Part shown: piece after piece, positions 37,975-50,403 of the stretch
How positions within the stretch are numbered: the first letter of the stretch is position 1
Layout: each line of letters opens with the position of its first letter
Source: Rubrivivax sp.
Lineage (GTDB): Bacteria; Pseudomonadota; Gammaproteobacteria; Burkholderiales; Burkholderiaceae_C
NCBI GenBank assembly: GCA_020852865.1
Contig: JADYZZ010000068.1
Coordinates: forward strand, 1 to 64,000
Length of the DNA: 64,000 nucleotides
Reading direction: 5' to 3'
Notes under the pieces: generated by a model
Told to the model about the DNA's origin: nothing
Database searches by the model: none
The model's input: only the letters and a program-made list of their open reading frames with translations
Translations under genes and position numbers: made by a program

Positions 37975-39096
37975 ATGGCCGTCAACCTGCTCGACTTCGA
38001 TCTCGAGGGGCTCGCGGCCTGGTGCGAGGGCCTGGGCGAGAAGCGCTACCGCGCCGTCCAGCTCTTTCGCTGGATTCACCAGAAGGGCGCCCGCAGCTTC
38101 GGCCAGATGACCGACCTGGCCAAGTCGCTGCGCGACAAGCTCGAGACGGCGGCCGAGTTGCGCCCGCTCGTGCTGCTTGCCGAGCAGGCCTCGGCCGACG
38201 GCACCGTGAAATGGCTGTTCGACGTCGGCGGCGGCAACGCCATCGAGACGGTCTTCATTCCCGAGGCCGACCGCGGCACCTTGTGCGTGTCGTCGCAGGC
38301 CGGCTGCGCGGTGGGCTGCCGCTTCTGCCACACGGGGCACCAGGGGTTCAGCCGCAACCTGAGCACCGGCGAGATCGTCGGCCAGCTCTGGTTCGCCGAG
38401 CAGCGGCTGCGCGAACGCCTGGACCTGACGGCGGGTGAGCGCGCCATCGACAACGTGGTCATGATGGGCATGGGCGAGCCGCTGCAGAACTACGCCGCGC
38501 TCGTGCCGGCGCTGCGCACGATGCTCGACGACCACGGCTACGGGCTGTCGCGCCGCCGCGTCACGGTGTCCACCTCGGGCATGGCGCAGATGATCGACCG
38601 CCTGGCCGAGGACTGCCCGGTGGCGCTGGCCGTCTCGCTGCACGCGCCCGACAACGCGCTGCGCGACCGCCTGGTGCCGCTCAACCGCAAGCACGATCTG
38701 GACGAACTGCTGGCCGCCTGCCGGCGCTACCTGAGGGCGGCGCCGCGCGACTTCATCACCTTCGAGTACTGCCTGCTCGACGGCGTCAACGACAGCGACG
38801 CGCAGGCGCACGCGCTGGTGCGGCTGGTGCAGGGCCTGCCGTGCAAGTTCAACCTCATCCCGTTCAACCCGTTCCCGGGTTCGGGTCTCGGGCGTTCGCC
38901 GGCCGTGCGCGTGGCGGCCTTTGCGCGGGTCTTGCAGGACGCCGGCATCGTGACGACGATCCGCAGGACGCGCGGCGACGACATCGCGGCCGCCTGCGGC
39001 CAGCTCGCGGGCGAGGTCCAGGACCGCACCGGCGCGCGCGACCGGCTGGCGCGCCGGCGTCTGATCGAGATCGCCGGCGCCGGAGGGGCGGCATGA
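37975..39096 (+). CDS. rlmN: 23S rRNA/tRNA adenine C2-methyltransferase RlmN
   Basis: 373 residues. Radical-SAM enzyme that methylates A2503 of 23S rRNA and A37 of some tRNAs. The radical-SAM cluster is Cys111/Cys115/Cys118 ([11 protein letters not shown]), and the second catalytic, transiently methylated Cys341 is in [12 protein letters not shown]. Other landmarks are [39 protein letters not shown] and the [13 protein letters not shown] segment. ATG 37975 gives the family N-terminus though no strong Shine-Dalgarno is seen. The last four bases overlap pilF (ATGA). Confidence 0.96.
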   Translation: MAVNLLDFDLEGLAAWCEGLGEKRYRAVQLFRWIHQKGARSFGQMTDLAKSLRDKLETAAELRPLVLLAEQASADGTVKWLFDVGGGNAIETVFIPEADRGTLCVSSQAGCAVGCRFCHTGHQGFSRNLSTGEIVGQLWFAEQRLRERLDLTAGERAIDNVVMMGMGEPLQNYAALVPALRTMLDDHGYGLSRRRVTVSTSGMAQMIDRLAEDCPVALAVSLHAPDNALRDRLVPLNRKHDLDELLAACRRYLRAAPRDFITFEYCLLDGVNDSDAQAHALVRLVQGLPCKFNLIPFNPFPGSGLGRSPAVRVAAFARVLQDAGIVTTIRRTRGDDIAAACGQLAGEVQDRTGARDRLARRRLIEIAGAGGAA

Positions 39097-39911
39097 GTCT
39101 CGTCTCGCGCTGGCTCGCGCCGGCCGCGGCCCTGCTGCTCGCGGCCTGCACCAGCACGACGCAAGTGGTGCCGGTCGGCGCGCCTGGCAGCGCCGTCGCG
39201 GTGCCCGACAAGCGCAACCCGAACGACCCGGTCGAGCTCGAGCGCCGCGCGCGGCTGCGTCTCGAGCTGGCCGGCCTGTACTTCGGCCGCGGCCAGACCA
39301 GCACGGCGCTCGACGAGCTCAAGGCCGCGCTCGCGGCCAAGCCCGATCTGGCCGAGGGCTACGGTCTGCGCGGCCTGATCCTGGCCAGCATGGGCGACCT
39401 GCGTGGTGCCGAGGACAGCTTCCGCCAGGCTCTGCAGCTGCGGCCGAACGATCCCGACATCCAGCACAACTACGGCTGGTTCCTGTGCCAGCAGCAGCGC
39501 TACGACGAGGCCGACGCGCAGTTCCGTGCCGCGGTGGCGCAGCCGCAGTACGGCGAAGCGGTGCGAACGCTGCTCGCGCAGGGTGTGTGCCAGGCGCGCG
39601 CCGGCCGCTGGGCCGACGCCGAGCGCACGCTGGCGCGCAGCTACGAGCTCGACCCGGCGAATCCGGCCACCGCCTACAACCTGGCCGAAGTGCTGCTGCA
39701 CCGCGGCGAGCTCGAACGCGCGCGCTTCTACGTGCAGCGCATCAACGCCGTGCCCGAGCTGGTGACGGCGCAGAGCCTGTGGCTGGCGGCGCGCATCGAG
39801 AGGCGCCTGGGCCGGACCGACGCGCTGGCCGAACTGGGCCGCCGGCTGCACGAGCGCTTCGCCCAGTCGCCCGAGACGCTGCGCTTCGAGCGCGGGCAGT
39901 TCGATGACTGA
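39093..39911 (+). CDS. pilF: Type IV pilus biogenesis/stability lipoprotein PilF (PilW)
   Basis: 272 residues. Lipoprotein signal ending at LAAC (Cys19), then TPR repeats ([79 protein letters not shown], and a fourth ending [14 protein letters not shown]). PilF/PilW assists assembly and outer-membrane insertion of the PilQ secretin. The gene is conserved at this place, between rlmN and rodZ; the start overlaps the rlmN stop and the end overlaps rodZ by 8 bases. No other pilus genes are in the window. Confidence 0.92.
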   Translation: MSLVSRWLAPAAALLLAACTSTTQVVPVGAPGSAVAVPDKRNPNDPVELERRARLRLELAGLYFGRGQTSTALDELKAALAAKPDLAEGYGLRGLILASMGDLRGAEDSFRQALQLRPNDPDIQHNYGWFLCQQQRYDEADAQFRAAVAQPQYGEAVRTLLAQGVCQARAGRWADAERTLARSYELDPANPATAYNLAEVLLHRGELERARFYVQRINAVPELVTAQSLWLAARIERRLGRTDALAELGRRLHERFAQSPETLRFERGQFDD

Positions 39912-40800
39912 TGCCGCAGCGCCGGCCGCGGCCAGCGCGGGCGCGCTGCTGCGCGCGGCGCGCGAAAAGCGCGGTTTGCACATCGCCGCGCTGGCCGCAG
40001 CGATCAAGGTCGCGCCGCGCAAGCTCGACGCGCTCGAGAACGACCGCTGGCACGAGCTGCCCGACGCCAACTTCACGCGCGCGCTTGCGCAGACGGTGTG
40101 CCGCAGCCTCAAGATCGACGCACGGCCGGTGCTCGATCTGCTGCCTCCGGCCGAGGCGGCGGCGCTCGAGTCACGCGCCGGATCGCTCAACGAGCCGTTT
40201 CGCGAGCACGCCGCGCGTGACGACGGCGGCTGGGCCGGGCAGGCCGTCAGGCCGATGATCGTGGCCGCGGCGCTGCTGATGGCGGCGGCCATCGCCGTCT
40301 ATCTGGCGCCGGCAGCCTGGTGGTCTTCGGACCAGGTGCCGCCGGCCGCGGCCCCGGCGCCTGCCTCAGCAGCGTCGCTGGCGGCCCTGGCGCTCCCGGC
40401 GAGCGCGGCGCCCCCGGCCGCGGCGGCCTCCGCGCTCGAGGCGCCGGGCGCCGTCGCAGCCGTGCCGCCGCCCGCGCCGGCCGCGGCAAGCACACCGGCG
40501 CCTGCGGCCTCCGCCGCCGGGCTCATGCCGCCCGCGGCTGCGGCGAGCGCGGTGGCGCCGGCGATCGGCGTCCTCGTGCTGCGCGCCAGCGCCGCCTCCT
40601 GGGTGGACGTGCGCGACGCGCGCGGACGCGTGCTGCTGTCGCGCACGCTGCAGCCGGGCGAGACGGTCGGGCTGGACGGCGAAGCGCCGCTGCGGCTCGT
40701 CGTCGGCAACGCTGCGTCCACCGAAGTGGTATTCCGCGGCCAGCCGGTGCCGCTCGCGCCGCATACCCGCGACACGGTCGCGCGGCTGGAACTGAAGTAG
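39904..40800 (+). CDS. rodZ: RodZ-like helix-turn-helix membrane protein
   Basis: 298 residues. The N-terminal cytoplasmic Cro/HTH_25 domain ([36 protein letters not shown]) is followed by a membrane helix at about 119-139 ([21 protein letters not shown]). A long Ala/Pro linker leads to a C-terminal DUF4115 beta domain (about 218-298, [28 protein letters not shown]). This is the architecture of RodZ, which links MreB to the cell wall machinery. The first 8 bases overlap pilF. Proteins at this locus in Burkholderiales are often annotated only as HTH-domain proteins, so the MreB link is inferred from the architecture. Confidence 0.87.
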   Translation: MTDAAAPAAASAGALLRAAREKRGLHIAALAAAIKVAPRKLDALENDRWHELPDANFTRALAQTVCRSLKIDARPVLDLLPPAEAAALESRAGSLNEPFREHAARDDGGWAGQAVRPMIVAAALLMAAAIAVYLAPAAWWSSDQVPPAAAPAPASAASLAALALPASAAPPAAAASALEAPGAVAAVPPPAPAAASTPAPAASAAGLMPPAAAASAVAPAIGVLVLRASAASWVDVRDARGRVLLSRTLQPGETVGLDGEAPLRLVVGNAASTEVVFRGQPVPLAPHTRDTVARLELK

Positions 40801-40814
40801 CGTCGCGCCCTGCC

Positions 40815-42095
<1,281 letters not shown>

Positions 42096-42144
42096 TCCGG
42101 CATCGAAGCTTTCTCCGCGCCGCGCGCGCGGCACTCCAGACCCC

Positions 42145-43479
42145 ATGGCCGACCAGAACGCCGCCGCCAAGGCAAACGCATCGCCGCTCGCTGCGGTGAA
42201 GGGCATGAACGACCTGCTGCCCGACGAGGCGGCGCATTGGGAATGGGTCGAGGGCGTGATGCGCGCGCTGCTCGCGCGCTGGGGCTACCGCAACCTGCGC
42301 ACGCCGGTGGTCGAGCCGACCGCACTGTTCGTGCGCGGCCTGGGCGAGGTGACCGACATCGTCGAAAAGGAGATGTTCTCCTGGGTCGACGCGATGAACG
42401 ACGATCGTCTGTCGCTGCGCCCCGAGGCCACTGCCGGCATCGTGCGCGCGGTGGTCGAGCACAACGCGCTCTACAACGGCCCGCTGCGCGTCTGGCAGCT
42501 GGGGCCGATGTTCCGCCACGAGCGGCCGCAGAAGGGCCGCAGCCGCCAGTTCCACCAGCTCGACGTCGAGGCGCTCGGCCACCCCGGCCCCGACGTCGAC
42601 GCCGAGATCATCCTGATGCTGCGCGCGCTGTGGCAGGAGTTCGGCCTGGCCGAAGGCGCGGACATCGTGCTCGAACTCAACAGCCTCGGCCAGCCCGAAG
42701 AGCGGCGCGCGCACCGCGCCGCGCTCGTCGCGTACCTCGAGCGGCATGCCGCGCAGCTCGACGCCGACGCGCGGCGCCGCCTGCACAGCAACCCGCTGCG
42801 CATCCTCGACAGCAAGAACCCGGCGCTGGAGCCGGTACTGGCCTCGGCGCCGCAACTGCTGCAGTTCCTGGGCCAGGCCTCGCTCGCACACTTCGACGCG
42901 GTGCGCGCGGTGCTCGACGCCGCCGGCCTGGCCTACAGCGTGAACCCGCGTCTCGTGCGCGGCATGGACTACTACAACCTCACCGTGTTCGAGTGGAAGA
43001 GCGCGCACCTGGGCGCGCAGAGCACGGTGTGCGGCGGCGGCCGCTACGACCAGCTGATCGAGACGCTGGGCGGCAAGCCGGCGCCGGGCATCGGCTTCGG
43101 CCTGGGCATGGAGCGGCTGCTGCTGCTGCTCGCGGCGACGGCCAAGCTGGCGCCGCCGCAGGCCCCCGACGCCTACGCCGTCGTGCCCGATGCCGCCGCG
43201 CTGCCGCGCGTGCTGCCGCTGCTGGCCGCGCTGCGCGCTCGCGGCCTGGCGATCGTGATGCACGCCGCCGCGCGGGACGGGCAGGGCGGCATGAAGTCCC
43301 AGTTCAAGCGCGCCGACGCCTCGCGCGCGCGCTTCGCGCTCGTGTTCGGCGCCGACGAGCTGGCGCAGGGCATGGTCGGTGTCAAGGCCCTGCGCGCGGC
43401 GGCGCTGCCGCAGTCGCTGGCGCCGCTGGCCGACGTCGACGGCCTCGCGGCGCGGCTGCTGGCCGGGCGCAAGGGATAA
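42145..43479 (+). CDS. hisS: Histidyl-tRNA synthetase
   Basis: 444 residues, class II synthetase. The N-terminus carries [13 protein letters not shown]. Motif 2 is [21 protein letters not shown], the histidine-specific loops are [15 protein letters not shown] and GGGRYDQL, motif 3 is [12 protein letters not shown], and the anticodon-binding domain runs from about 345 to the end. It charges tRNA-His. The paralogous HisZ, which lacks this anticodon domain function, is encoded 7 kb downstream. yfgM starts 27 bases after the stop. Confidence 0.96.
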   Translation: MADQNAAAKANASPLAAVKGMNDLLPDEAAHWEWVEGVMRALLARWGYRNLRTPVVEPTALFVRGLGEVTDIVEKEMFSWVDAMNDDRLSLRPEATAGIVRAVVEHNALYNGPLRVWQLGPMFRHERPQKGRSRQFHQLDVEALGHPGPDVDAEIILMLRALWQEFGLAEGADIVLELNSLGQPEERRAHRAALVAYLERHAAQLDADARRRLHSNPLRILDSKNPALEPVLASAPQLLQFLGQASLAHFDAVRAVLDAAGLAYSVNPRLVRGMDYYNLTVFEWKSAHLGAQSTVCGGGRYDQLIETLGGKPAPGIGFGLGMERLLLLLAATAKLAPPQAPDAYAVVPDAAALPRVLPLLAALRARGLAIVMHAAARDGQGGMKSQFKRADASRARFALVFGADELAQGMVGVKALRAAALPQSLAPLADVDGLAARLLAGRKG

Positions 43480-43506
43480 TCGCGCCCTCGTCGCCGCATC
43501 ACCGCC

Positions 43507-44181
43507 ATGGCCACTTCTCTCGACCTGCAGGAGCAGGAGCAACTCGACGCGCTCAAGGCGTTCTGGAACCAATACGGCAACCTCATCACCTGGCTGCTGA
43601 TCGCCGTGCTCGCCGCCTACGGCGGCTGGAACGGCTGGCAGTGGTACCAGCGCGATCAGGCGGCCAAGGCCGCGGCGATGGCCGACGAGCTCGACCGCGC
43701 GGCGCAGGCGGGCGACGCCGCGCGTGCCGGCCGCATCGCGGCCGACCTGCGCGAGCGCTTCCCGGGCACCGCCTTCGCGGCGCAGGGCGCGCTCGAAGCG
43801 GCACGCGTGCAGCACGACAAGGGCCAGGCCGACGCCGCGCGCGCCAGCCTCGCCTGGGCGGCCGACAACGCGCGCGACGACGACCTGCGCACGATCGCGC
43901 GGCTGCGCCTGGCGGGTCTTCAGGCCGACGCCAAGCAATACGACGCGGCGCTGAAGACGCTCGATGCGGCCAAGGCCGAGGGCTTCGAGGCGCTGGTGGC
44001 CGACCGCCGCGGCGACGTGCTGATGGCGCAGGGCAAGGCGGCCGATGCCAGGGCAGCCTATCAGGCCGCCTGGGCGGCGCTGGCGCCCACCACGACGTAC
44101 CGCCAGGTCGTCGACGCCAAGCTGACGGCGCTGGGTGCGGCGCCGGGCGCGGCCGCTTCGGGCGCCGGGGCCGGCAAGTGA
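43507..44181 (+). CDS. yfgM: YfgM-like ancillary SecYEG translocon subunit
   Basis: 224 residues. N-terminal cytoplasmic segment [20 protein letters not shown], one membrane helix at about 26-44 ([19 protein letters not shown]), then a periplasmic TPR-like domain. In E. coli YfgM binds SecYEG with PpiD and hands over exported proteins. The hisS-yfgM-bamB-der order is the same as in E. coli, which supports the assignment. The bamB start overlaps the stop (GTGA). Confidence 0.92.
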   Translation: MATSLDLQEQEQLDALKAFWNQYGNLITWLLIAVLAAYGGWNGWQWYQRDQAAKAAAMADELDRAAQAGDAARAGRIAADLRERFPGTAFAAQGALEAARVQHDKGQADAARASLAWAADNARDDDLRTIARLRLAGLQADAKQYDAALKTLDAAKAEGFEALVADRRGDVLMAQGKAADARAAYQAAWAALAPTTTYRQVVDAKLTALGAAPGAAASGAGAGK

Positions 44182-45296
44182 CGGTGCGCGGGGCGTGCGG
44201 CGCGGCCCTGGTGGCCGCCGCGGCGGTGCTGGCCGGCTGCGCCGCCGAGCGGCCCAAGCCGACGCCGCTCGAGACCTATGCGCCAAAGACCTCGGCACGC
44301 CTGGTCTGGAGCCAGCGCCTGGGCAAGCTCGACTTCCCGCTCGTGCCGGCGGCGCGCGACGGCCAGGTTGTCGTGGCCGACAGCGGCGGTACGCTGATCG
44401 CGTTCGTCGCCGAAACCGGCGCCGAGCTATGGCGCGCGAGCGCCGGCGGCGCGCTCGCCGCCGGCGTGGGCAGCGACGGCCGCTACAGCAGCGTCGTGAC
44501 GCGCCGCAACGAGGTCGTCACCTTCGACGGCGCACGCGAGATCTGGCGCCGGCGCGTGCCTTCGAGCGTCGTCACGCCGCCCTTCGTCGCCGGCGAGCGC
44601 GTGTTCGTGCTCGGCGTCGACCGCGCGGTGCACGCCTTCGACGCGCAGGACGGCCGGCGCCTGTGGACGCTGCAGCGCCCGGGCGACGCCCTCACGCTGG
44701 AGTTGCCGGGCGTGCTCGGCGCCTACCGCAACACGCTGCTCGTCGGCAACGGCGCGCGTCTGCTCGGCGTCGACCCGCTGCGCGGCAGCGTGTTGTGGGA
44801 TGCGGCCATGGCATCGCCGCGCGGCACCAACGAGGTCGAGCGTCTGGCCGATCTGGTGGGGCCGCCGGTGCGCCAGGGTCCGCGTGTCTGCGCGCGCGCC
44901 TTCCAGTCGGCCGTGGCCTGCGCCGACGCCGAGCGCGGCGCGACTCTGTGGACGCGCAACACCGGCGGCATCCAGCCGCTGGGCGGCGACGCCGAACGCG
45001 TGTTCGGCGCCGACGCGGTCGACCGCATCAGCGCCTGGCGCGCCGACAACGGCGACGTTGTCTGGACGAGCGAGCGCCTGCTCAACCGCGGCCTGTCGGG
45101 CGCGCTCGCCATGGGGCCCTTCGTCGTCTTCGGCGACTTCGAGGGCTACCTGCACTTCCTGGACGCCGCCAGCGGCGAGCCGCAGCTGCGCCTGGCGACC
45201 GACGGCTCGCAGGTCGTCGGCGTGCCGCTGCTGGCCGGTTCGACGCTGCTGGTGGTCACCCGCGACGGCGGGCTGTTCGCGTTCCGCCAGAACTGA
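44178..45296 (+). CDS. bamB: Outer-membrane assembly lipoprotein BamB
   Basis: 372 residues from GTG 44178; GTG 44184 is an alternative. Lipobox LAGC at about residues 19-22. Eight-bladed PQQ-like beta propeller with repeated blade ends such as [38 protein letters not shown] and [13 protein letters not shown]. It is the non-essential scaffold lipoprotein of the BAM complex; BamD is also encoded in this window, 15 kb away. The gene overlaps yfgM by 4 bases and precedes der by 26. Confidence 0.94.
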   Translation: MTVRGACGAALVAAAAVLAGCAAERPKPTPLETYAPKTSARLVWSQRLGKLDFPLVPAARDGQVVVADSGGTLIAFVAETGAELWRASAGGALAAGVGSDGRYSSVVTRRNEVVTFDGAREIWRRRVPSSVVTPPFVAGERVFVLGVDRAVHAFDAQDGRRLWTLQRPGDALTLELPGVLGAYRNTLLVGNGARLLGVDPLRGSVLWDAAMASPRGTNEVERLADLVGPPVRQGPRVCARAFQSAVACADAERGATLWTRNTGGIQPLGGDAERVFGADAVDRISAWRADNGDVVWTSERLLNRGLSGALAMGPFVVFGDFEGYLHFLDAASGEPQLRLATDGSQVVGVPLLAGSTLLVVTRDGGLFAFRQN

Positions 45297-45322
45297 GAGC
45301 CGCAAGCTCCAAGCGGCACGCC

Positions 45323-46684
45323 GTGAAGCCGGTCATCGCCCTCGTCGGCCGGCCCAATGTCGGCAAGTCGACGCTGTTCAACCGCATCACGAAGAGCCGC
45401 GACGCCATCGTCGCCGACTTCCCCGGCCTCACGCGCGACCGCCACTACGGCGACGCGCAGCTCGGCGCGCGCGCGTTCATCGTCGTCGACACCGGCGGCT
45501 TCGAGCCCGAAAAGCCCAGCGGCGTGCTGGCCGAGATGGCAAGACAGACGCGCCAGGCGGTGGCCGAGGCCGATGCCGTCATCTTCGTGACCGACATCCG
45601 CGCCGGCCTGTCGGCGCAGGACCACGACATCGCGCGCTATCTGCGCGGCCGGCGCAAGCGCGTCGTGCTGGCGGTGAACAAGGCCGAGGGCATGGCCGAC
45701 TCGGCGCTGCTGGCCGAATTCCACGAACTGGGCATCGGCACACCGCACCCGGTATCGGCGGCGCACGGCCAGGGCGTGCGCAGCCTGATCGAGGCCGCGC
45801 TGGAGGGGATCCCCGAGCCCGAGCCCGAGCCCGAGCTCGCAGCCGGGTCCGACGCCGCCACGGACGCCGAGACGCGCCCGATCCGCCTCGCGGTGGCCGG
45901 GCGACCCAACGTCGGCAAGAGCACGCTCATCAACGCCTGGCTGGGCGAGGAGCGCCTGGTCGCCTTCGACCAGCCGGGCACGACGCGCGACGCGATCGTC
46001 GTGCCCTTCGAGCGCGGCGGGCGCCGCTACGAGCTCATCGACACCGCAGGCCTGCGCCGCAAGGGGCGCGTGTTCGAAGCAGTCGAGAAGTTCTCGGTCG
46101 TCAAGACGCTGCAGGCGATCGCCGACGCCCATGTCGTGCTGCTGCTGCTCGACGCCACGCAGGGCCTGGGCGAGCAGGATGCGCACATCGCCGGCTACAT
46201 CCTCGAGTCGGGGCGGGCGGTGGTGGTCGCGGTCAACAAGTGGGATGCCGTCGATGCCTACCAGCGCCAGCTGCTCGAGCGCGCGCTCGAAAGCCGCCTG
46301 GCGTTCCTGAAGTTCGCCCCCGTGCTGCAGATCTCGGCGCTCGAGCGCCGGGGCCTGTCGGCGCTGTGGCGCGCGATCGGCCAGGCCTATGCCTCGGCCA
46401 CCGTGAAGATGCCCACGCCGGTGCTCACGCGCTTGCTGCACGAAGCGGTGCTGCACCAGGCGCCGCGCCGCGCCGGGCGTTTCCGGCCCAAGCCGCGCTA
46501 CGCGCACCAAGGCGGCATGAACCCGCCGATCGTCGTCGTGCACGGCAACGCGCTCGAGCATCTGACGCCGGCCTACCGGCGCTACCTGGAGGGGCGCTTC
46601 CGCGCGCATTTCGGCCTGGTCGGCACGCCGCTGCGCGTCGAGCTGCGCAGCGGCCGCAATCCGTTCGACGAGCGCGGCAGCTGA
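45323..46684 (+). CDS. der: Ribosome-assembly GTPase Der
   Basis: 453 residues from GTG 45323. It has two tandem GTPase domains, each with its own [10 protein letters not shown]-loop (near residues 8 and 193), DTGGF and DTAGLRRKG switch II regions, and NKAEG and NKWD base-specificity motifs. The C-terminal KH-like domain contains [14 protein letters not shown]. Der acts late in 50S subunit assembly. An acidic linker (EPEPEPEL) joins the G domains. The gene sits in the standard bamB-der-hfq order. The Shine-Dalgarno is weak, which suggests coupling to bamB. Confidence 0.96.
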   Translation: MKPVIALVGRPNVGKSTLFNRITKSRDAIVADFPGLTRDRHYGDAQLGARAFIVVDTGGFEPEKPSGVLAEMARQTRQAVAEADAVIFVTDIRAGLSAQDHDIARYLRGRRKRVVLAVNKAEGMADSALLAEFHELGIGTPHPVSAAHGQGVRSLIEAALEGIPEPEPEPELAAGSDAATDAETRPIRLAVAGRPNVGKSTLINAWLGEERLVAFDQPGTTRDAIVVPFERGGRRYELIDTAGLRRKGRVFEAVEKFSVVKTLQAIADAHVVLLLLDATQGLGEQDAHIAGYILESGRAVVVAVNKWDAVDAYQRQLLERALESRLAFLKFAPVLQISALERRGLSALWRAIGQAYASATVKMPTPVLTRLLHEAVLHQAPRRAGRFRPKPRYAHQGGMNPPIVVVHGNALEHLTPAYRRYLEGRFRAHFGLVGTPLRVELRSGRNPFDERGS

Positions 46685-46785
46685 GGCCTTGACGTCGCGC
46701 CGGCCGGCCCCATCTGCGGCGTTCGTGGCGGGCCGCGCCCTGTGATAAGGTGGCCGCTTCGCGCTTACCCAACACGGAGCATATC

Positions 46786-47031
46786 GTGAGCAACAAAGGC
46801 CAACTTCTGCAGGACCCCTTTCTGAACCTGCTGCGCAAGGAGCACATGCCGGTGTCGATCTACCTGATCAACGGCATCAAGCTCCAGGGCCACATCGAGT
46901 CGTTCGACCAGTACGTGGTGCTGCTGCGCAATACCGTCACGCAGATGGTCTACAAGCACGCCATCTCCACCGTCGTGCCCAGCCGTGCCGTGAACTTCCA
47001 CCCCGGCGACGGCGCTGCCGAGCAGGCCTGA
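46786..47031 (+). CDS. hfq: RNA chaperone Hfq
   Basis: 81 residues from GTG 46786, with CGGAG 7 bases upstream. Sm-like hexamer that pairs small RNAs with target mRNAs. Sm1 is [21 protein letters not shown] and Sm2 contains the family YKHAIST motif. The distal tail is short. Upstream lies a TGTGATAAGG element (from 46741) that could be an extended -10 box, so hfq may have its own promoter as in E. coli. hflX follows after 39 bases. Confidence 0.97.
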   Translation: MSNKGQLLQDPFLNLLRKEHMPVSIYLINGIKLQGHIESFDQYVVLLRNTVTQMVYKHAISTVVPSRAVNFHPGDGAAEQA

Positions 47032-47070
47032 GCGGGGCGCTGCATCGAACCGCTGAGCGCAGCCGCGGCC

Positions 47071-48258
47071 TTGACCATCCCGCCCACCGCGTCGGTCGAC
47101 GCGCGCGCCGACGTCGCCACGCGCGCCGTGCTGGTGGGCGTCGACGTCGGCGCCCCCTTCGACGCCACGCTCGATGAGCTGGCGCTGCTCGCGGCCTCGG
47201 CCGGCGATGTGGCGGTGGCGCGCATCACCACGCGGCGCAAGGCGCCGGACCCGGCGCTGTTCGTCGGCAGCGGCAAGGCCGACGAGATCAAGGCCATGGT
47301 CGCCGCCACCGCGGCCGACGGCGTGATCTTCGACCAGGCGCTCACGCCGGCGCAGCAGCGCAATCTCGAGCGCCACCTGGGCGTGCCGGTGGCCGACCGC
47401 ACGGCGCTCATCCTCGACATCTTCGGCGAGCGCGCGCGCAGCCACGAGGGCAAGCTGCAGGTCGAGCTGGCGCGTCTGCAGTACCTGAGCACGCGGCTGG
47501 TGCGCCGCTGGTCGCACCTCGAGCGCCAGCGCGGCGGCATCGGCGCGCGCGGCGGCCCGGGCGAGGCCCAGATCGAGCTCGACCGGCGCATGATCGGCGA
47601 GCGCATCAAGACGCTGAAGGAGCGGCTCGAGCGCGTCCAGCGCCAGCGCGGCACACAGCGGCGCGCGCGCGAGCGGCGCGGCACCTTCGGCGTCGCGCTG
47701 GTCGGTTACACCAACGCCGGCAAGAGCACGCTGTTCAATGCGCTGGCCAAGGCGCGCGCCTACGCCGCCGACCAGCTCTTCGCGACGCTCGACACGACGA
47801 CGCGCCAGCTCTGGCTGGCCGATGCCGGCACGGCGGCGACGCTGTCGGACACCGTGGGCTTCATCCGCGATCTGCCGCACAAGCTGGTCGAGGCCTTCCA
47901 GGCGACGCTGCTGGAGGCGGCCGAGGCCGATCTGCTGCTGCACGTGATCGACGCGGCCAGCCCGCAACGCACCGAACAGGCGGCCGAGGTCGAACGCGTG
48001 CTCGGCGAGATCGGTGCCGAGGGCGTGCCGCAGATCCTCGTGTACAACAAATGCGATCTGCTCGTCGCCTCGCAACAGCCGCGCGCGACGAGCGACTGGC
48101 TCGAAGTGCGCCCGGGATCGCAGCGCCGGCGCGTCTTCGTCAGCGCACGCACCGGCCAGGGGCTCGACGCGCTGCGTGCGGCGATCGCCGAAGCGGCGCT
48201 CGCGGCACATCCGACGGCGAGGTCCGCAACCCGCCCAGAATCCACTCCGCTCGCCTGA
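47071..48258 (+). CDS. hflX: Ribosome-splitting GTPase HflX
   Basis: 395 residues from TTG 47071, the first start in the frame; a GTG at RAVLVGVDVG is a shorter option. The N-terminal domain has RKAPDPALFVGSGKADE and FDQALTPAQQRNLE, followed by the coiled linker with GGIGARGGPGEAQIELDRR. The G domain has GYTNAGKST, DTVGFIRDLPHKLVEAF and NKCD. HflX rescues stalled ribosomes under heat stress. It lies between hfq and hflKC as in E. coli, one base before hflK. Confidence 0.94.
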   Translation: MTIPPTASVDARADVATRAVLVGVDVGAPFDATLDELALLAASAGDVAVARITTRRKAPDPALFVGSGKADEIKAMVAATAADGVIFDQALTPAQQRNLERHLGVPVADRTALILDIFGERARSHEGKLQVELARLQYLSTRLVRRWSHLERQRGGIGARGGPGEAQIELDRRMIGERIKTLKERLERVQRQRGTQRRARERRGTFGVALVGYTNAGKSTLFNALAKARAYAADQLFATLDTTTRQLWLADAGTAATLSDTVGFIRDLPHKLVEAFQATLLEAAEADLLLHVIDAASPQRTEQAAEVERVLGEIGAEGVPQILVYNKCDLLVASQQPRATSDWLEVRPGSQRRRVFVSARTGQGLDALRAAIAEAALAAHPTARSATRPESTPLA

Positions 48259-48259
48259 C

Positions 48260-49462
48260 ATGCGCCGCTTCCCGATCTTTGCCAATCGCCACGACGGCCC
48301 ACCCGACCTCGACGAGCTGTGGCGCGACTTCAACAAGAAACTGTCGGGCCTGTTCGGCGCCAAGGGCGGCGGCCAGCGCCCGGACGCCGGGCCGCCGTCG
48401 GGCGGCGGGCGCCTGCAGCCCGACTTCAGGAGCGCCGGCATCGGCGTCGGGCTGATCGCCGTCGTGGCGCTGCTCGTCTGGCTGGGCAGCGGCTTTTTCA
48501 TCGTGCAGGAAGGCCAGCAGGCGGTGGTGATGACCTTCGGGCGCTACAGCCACACCGCGCACGCCGGCTTCCAGTGGCGCATGCCGTATCCGATCCAGTC
48601 GCACGAGATCGTCTCGGTGACGCAGCTGCAGTCGGTCGAGGTCGGGCGCAACTCGGTGGTGCAGGCCACGGGGTTGCGCGACTCGTCGATGCTGACGCAG
48701 GACGAGAACATCGTCGACATCCGCTTCACCGTGCAGTACCGGCGCACCGACCCGCGCGCCTACCTGTTCGAGAACCGCAACCCCGACGAGGCGGTGGTGA
48801 TGGCGGCCGAGTCGGCCGTGCGCGAGATCGTCGGCCGCAGCCGGGTCGACCAGGTGCTCTACGAGCAGCGCGACGCGATCGCCAACGACCTGGCCAAGAG
48901 CGTCCAGAGCCAGCTCGAGCGCCTGAAGGCCGGCATCGTGGTCGCCAACGTGAACGTGCAGAACGTGCAGGTGCCCGACGCCGTGCAGGCGGCGTTCAAC
49001 GACGCCGTCAAGGCCGGCGCCGACCGCGACCGCTTCAAGAACGAGGGCCAGGCCTACGCCAGCGACGTCATCCCGAAGGCGCGCGGCACGGCGGCGCGCC
49101 TGCAGGAGGAGGCGCAGGGCTACCGCGCACGCGTCGTCGCGCAGGCCGAAGGCGACGCGCAGCGCTTCCGCTCGGTGCTCGCCGAGTACCAGAAGGCGCC
49201 GGTGGTGACGCGCGACCGCATGTACCTCGAAGTGATGCAGCAGGTCTACGGCAACGTCACCAAGGTGATGGTCGACAGCCGTGCCGGCTCGAACCTGCTG
49301 TACCTGCCGCTGGACCGGCTGCTGCAGCAAGGGGGTGGCGCGCCGGCGACCGCGCCGCCGGCCGTGGTGCCGGTGCCCACGCCGGCCGAGGCCGCGCCGG
49401 CGCCGGCGGGCGACGCGCGCACGCGCGAAGGCGGGCGCTCGCGCGAGCGCGAGAACCGTTGA
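48260..49462 (+). CDS. hflK: HflK, membrane regulator of FtsH
   Basis: 400 residues. A Gly-rich cytoplasmic N-terminus (GGGQRPDAGPPSGGG) is followed by one membrane helix at about 57-77 (GIGVGLIAVVALLVWLGSGFF). The periplasmic SPFH/band-7 domain contains EGQQAVVMTFGRY and YRRTDPRAYLFENRNP. The C-terminal helix and Pro/Ala tail end in an Arg/Glu-rich stretch. HflK and HflC form the cage that encloses FtsH and limits its proteolysis of membrane proteins. The ATG is 1 base after the hflX stop; hflC follows after 12 bases with GAGGGAG. Confidence 0.95.
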   Translation: MRRFPIFANRHDGPPDLDELWRDFNKKLSGLFGAKGGGQRPDAGPPSGGGRLQPDFRSAGIGVGLIAVVALLVWLGSGFFIVQEGQQAVVMTFGRYSHTAHAGFQWRMPYPIQSHEIVSVTQLQSVEVGRNSVVQATGLRDSSMLTQDENIVDIRFTVQYRRTDPRAYLFENRNPDEAVVMAAESAVREIVGRSRVDQVLYEQRDAIANDLAKSVQSQLERLKAGIVVANVNVQNVQVPDAVQAAFNDAVKAGADRDRFKNEGQAYASDVIPKARGTAARLQEEAQGYRARVVAQAEGDAQRFRSVLAEYQKAPVVTRDRMYLEVMQQVYGNVTKVMVDSRAGSNLLYLPLDRLLQQGGGAPATAPPAVVPVPTPAEAAPAPAGDARTREGGRSRERENR

Positions 49463-49474
49463 GGGAGCAGGGGC

Positions 49475-50371
49475 ATGAACCGCATCGCCACGCTCGTCGC
49501 CGCCGTCGCCGTCGTCCTGCTGCTCGCGTCGAGCATGCTGTTCGTCGTCGACCAGCGCCAGGTCGGAGTCATCTACGCGCTCGGCGAGATCAAGGAGGTC
49601 GTCACCGAGCCGGGCCTCAAGTTCAAGCTGCCGCCGCCGTTCCAGAACGTCGTCTTCCTCGACAAGCGCATCCAGACGCTCGACAGCCCGGAGACGCGGC
49701 CGATCTTCACCGCCGAGAAGAAGAGCCTGGTGATCGACTGGCTGGTCAAGTGGCGCATCAGCGAGCCGCGCCAGTTCATCCGCAACAACGGCGTCGACCT
49801 GCGCAACCTCGAGAGCCGGCTGTCGCCGGTGGTGCAGGCCGCGTTCAACGAGGAGATCACCAAGCGCGACGTCAAGGGCGTGCTCGCCGGCGAGCGCGAG
49901 AAGGTGATGCAGGACGTGCGCACGCGGCTCGCCGACGAGGCCAAGTCCTTCGGCATCGAGATCGTCGACGTGCGCATCAAGCGCGTGGACTTCGTCGCCG
50001 ATATCACCGACGCCGTCTACCGCCGCATGCAGTCGGAGCGCCAGCAGGTGGCCAACCAGCTGCGCTCGCAGGGCCAGGCCGAGGGCGAGAAGATCCGTGC
50101 CGACGCCGATCGCCAGCGCGAAGTGATCATCGCCGAGGCCTACCGCGACGCGCAAAAGGTCAAGGGCGAGGGCGATGCCAAGGCCAGCGCGCTCTATGCC
50201 GACGCCTTCGGCCGCGATCCGCAGTTCGCGCAGTTCTACCGCAGCCTCGAGGCCTACCGCGCCACGTTTCGCAGCAAGAGCGACGTCATGGTGCTCGACC
50301 CGAGCAGCGAGTTCTTCCGCGCGATGCGCAGCTCGGGCGCTGCGGCGCCGGCTGCGGCGCCGCGCAAGTAG
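49475..50371 (+). CDS. hflC: HflC, membrane regulator of FtsH
   Basis: 298 residues, usual length. N-terminal anchor helix (about 5-24), then the SPFH domain starting FVVDQRQVGVIYALGEIKEV and the HflC-typical FLDKRIQTLDSPETRPIFTAEKK and GVLAGEREKVMQ. The GVDLRNLESRLSPVVQAAFNEEI stretch contacts HflK. A coiled helix with EGEKIRADADRQREVIIAEAYRDAQKVKGEGDAKA follows. The C-terminus ends with MVLDPSSEFFRAM. It partners HflK from the gene just upstream. Confidence 0.96.
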   Translation: MNRIATLVAAVAVVLLLASSMLFVVDQRQVGVIYALGEIKEVVTEPGLKFKLPPPFQNVVFLDKRIQTLDSPETRPIFTAEKKSLVIDWLVKWRISEPRQFIRNNGVDLRNLESRLSPVVQAAFNEEITKRDVKGVLAGEREKVMQDVRTRLADEAKSFGIEIVDVRIKRVDFVADITDAVYRRMQSERQQVANQLRSQGQAEGEKIRADADRQREVIIAEAYRDAQKVKGEGDAKASALYADAFGRDPQFAQFYRSLEAYRATFRSKSDVMVLDPSSEFFRAMRSSGAAAPAAAPRK

Positions 50372-50403
50372 CGCCCGCGCAGGCGCGCAGCGGCGCGGCA
50401 CCG

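Noticed and set aside
42237-44177. Frame extending bamB upstream over hisS and yfgM
   Set aside because: Out-of-frame reading of two certain genes. The lipoprotein signal starts at GTG 44178.
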